Below, in pieces: positions 34,821 to 34,968 of a stretch of DNA of 34,968 nucleotides. A program made the translations under genes and the position numbers. Every line of letters starts with the position of its first letter. The stretch's first letter is position 1. Location of the stretch: assembly GCA_041687075.1 (NCBI GenBank), contig JAWLCO010000030.1:1-34968 (forward strand). The letters are read 5' to 3'. The DNA is from ZC4RG25 sp041687075. GTDB taxonomy: Bacteria; Pseudomonadota; Alphaproteobacteria; Rhizobiales; Hyphomicrobiaceae. The notes beneath the pieces are model-generated. The model was not told the origin of the DNA, did no database searches, and saw only the letters and a program-made list of their open reading frames with translations.

Positions 34821-34968
34821 ATGGCCCTGGCCGCCCCAGTCCGACTAGCTGCAGTTGTGCTCGCGGCGGGCTCTTCAACGCGCTTTGCCGGCGGCAGCAA
34901 GCTGCTGGCCGAAGTGGCGGGGCGGCCGCTGATCGCCTGGACGGTCGGCGCATTTGTTGCGAGCCGGG
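34821..34968 (+). CDS. MobA-like (MocA type) nucleotidyltransferase, N-terminal fragment
   Basis: Only the first 49 residues are inside the window. They carry the nucleotidyltransferase signature LAAVVLAAGSSTRFAGGSKLL followed by AEVAGRPLIAWTV, typical of MobA/MocA molybdopterin nucleotidyltransferases. Next to xdhC the MocA (CTP:molybdopterin cytidylyltransferase) role, making MCD for hydroxylases, is more likely than MobA. The right end is cut by the window edge. Confidence 0.85.
   Translation, partial: MALAAPVRLAAVVLAAGSSTRFAGGSKLLAEVAGRPLIAWTVGAFVASR

Noticed and set aside
33776..34968. xdhC/MobA-like pair as maturation genes for the formate dehydrogenase
   Set aside because: XdhC/MocA pairs serve MCD/MPT hydroxylases; formate dehydrogenases need bis-MGD and usually FdhD. 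The distance of about 5 kb also argues against a direct link.

Overview
The window is GC-rich, densely coded DNA from an alphaproteobacterium, most likely of the Hyphomicrobiales (Rhizobiales). Three things point there: a ccmI-ccmE-ccmF-ccmH block in the rhizobial cycHJKL order, a two-subunit NAD-linked formate dehydrogenase with a fused NuoE/NuoF-type beta subunit like FDH1 of Methylorubrum extorquens, and a formate-tetrahydrofolate ligase very like methylobacterial FtfL. No rRNA, tRNA, CRISPR array or intact insertion sequence was seen.

Layout. 1-8383: a partial exported coiled-coil protein, a hotdog thioesterase, an ICMT-like methyltransferase, isovaleryl-CoA dehydrogenase, a glycine-zipper lipoprotein and the cytochrome c maturation operon. 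8554-28781: a large oxalate/formate (C1) island. Its minus-strand arm is gntR-oxc-frc, then a GIY-YIG nuclease gene between inverted palindromic repeats, then a gene fusing a 10-formyl-THF hydrolase/formyltransferase-like domain to formate-THF ligase. Its plus-strand arm is a tripartite tricarboxylate transporter in the order tctA-tctC-tctB. A TerC membrane protein follows on the minus strand. Next, on plus, come a divergent succinyl-CoA-synthetase-like pair, the formate dehydrogenase beta subunit, a small cupin and a His-rich LTxxQ periplasmic protein. An antisense DUF2267 gene separates these from the formate dehydrogenase alpha subunit. 28786-34968: two exported proteins of unknown role, about 800 bases without a convincing gene, a degenerate HWE-kinase/receiver protein, an exported thermonuclease, a YbfB/YjiJ-type MFS permease, XdhC and the start of a MobA-like nucleotidyltransferase.

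How the island may work (inference from families): the Tct system imports oxalate or a related carboxylate. Frc and Oxc turn it into formyl-CoA, formate and CO2. The formate dehydrogenase oxidises formate to CO2 with NADH formation, and the Fhs fusion carries the formyl unit into the folate pool. The SucCD-like pair probably makes a CoA thioester; oxalate is the most interesting candidate substrate. A FadR-type GntR regulator lies beside two nearly identical 19-bp pseudo-palindromes (CTGGTATA-N3-TATACCAG type), one in front of gntR-oxc-frc and one in front of tctACB. A looser relative precedes the suc-like/fdh operon.

The points most worth following are the formyltransferase-FTHFL fusion, the altered residues in the SucC-like subunit, and the repeat-flanked GIY-YIG unit between frc and the fusion gene.
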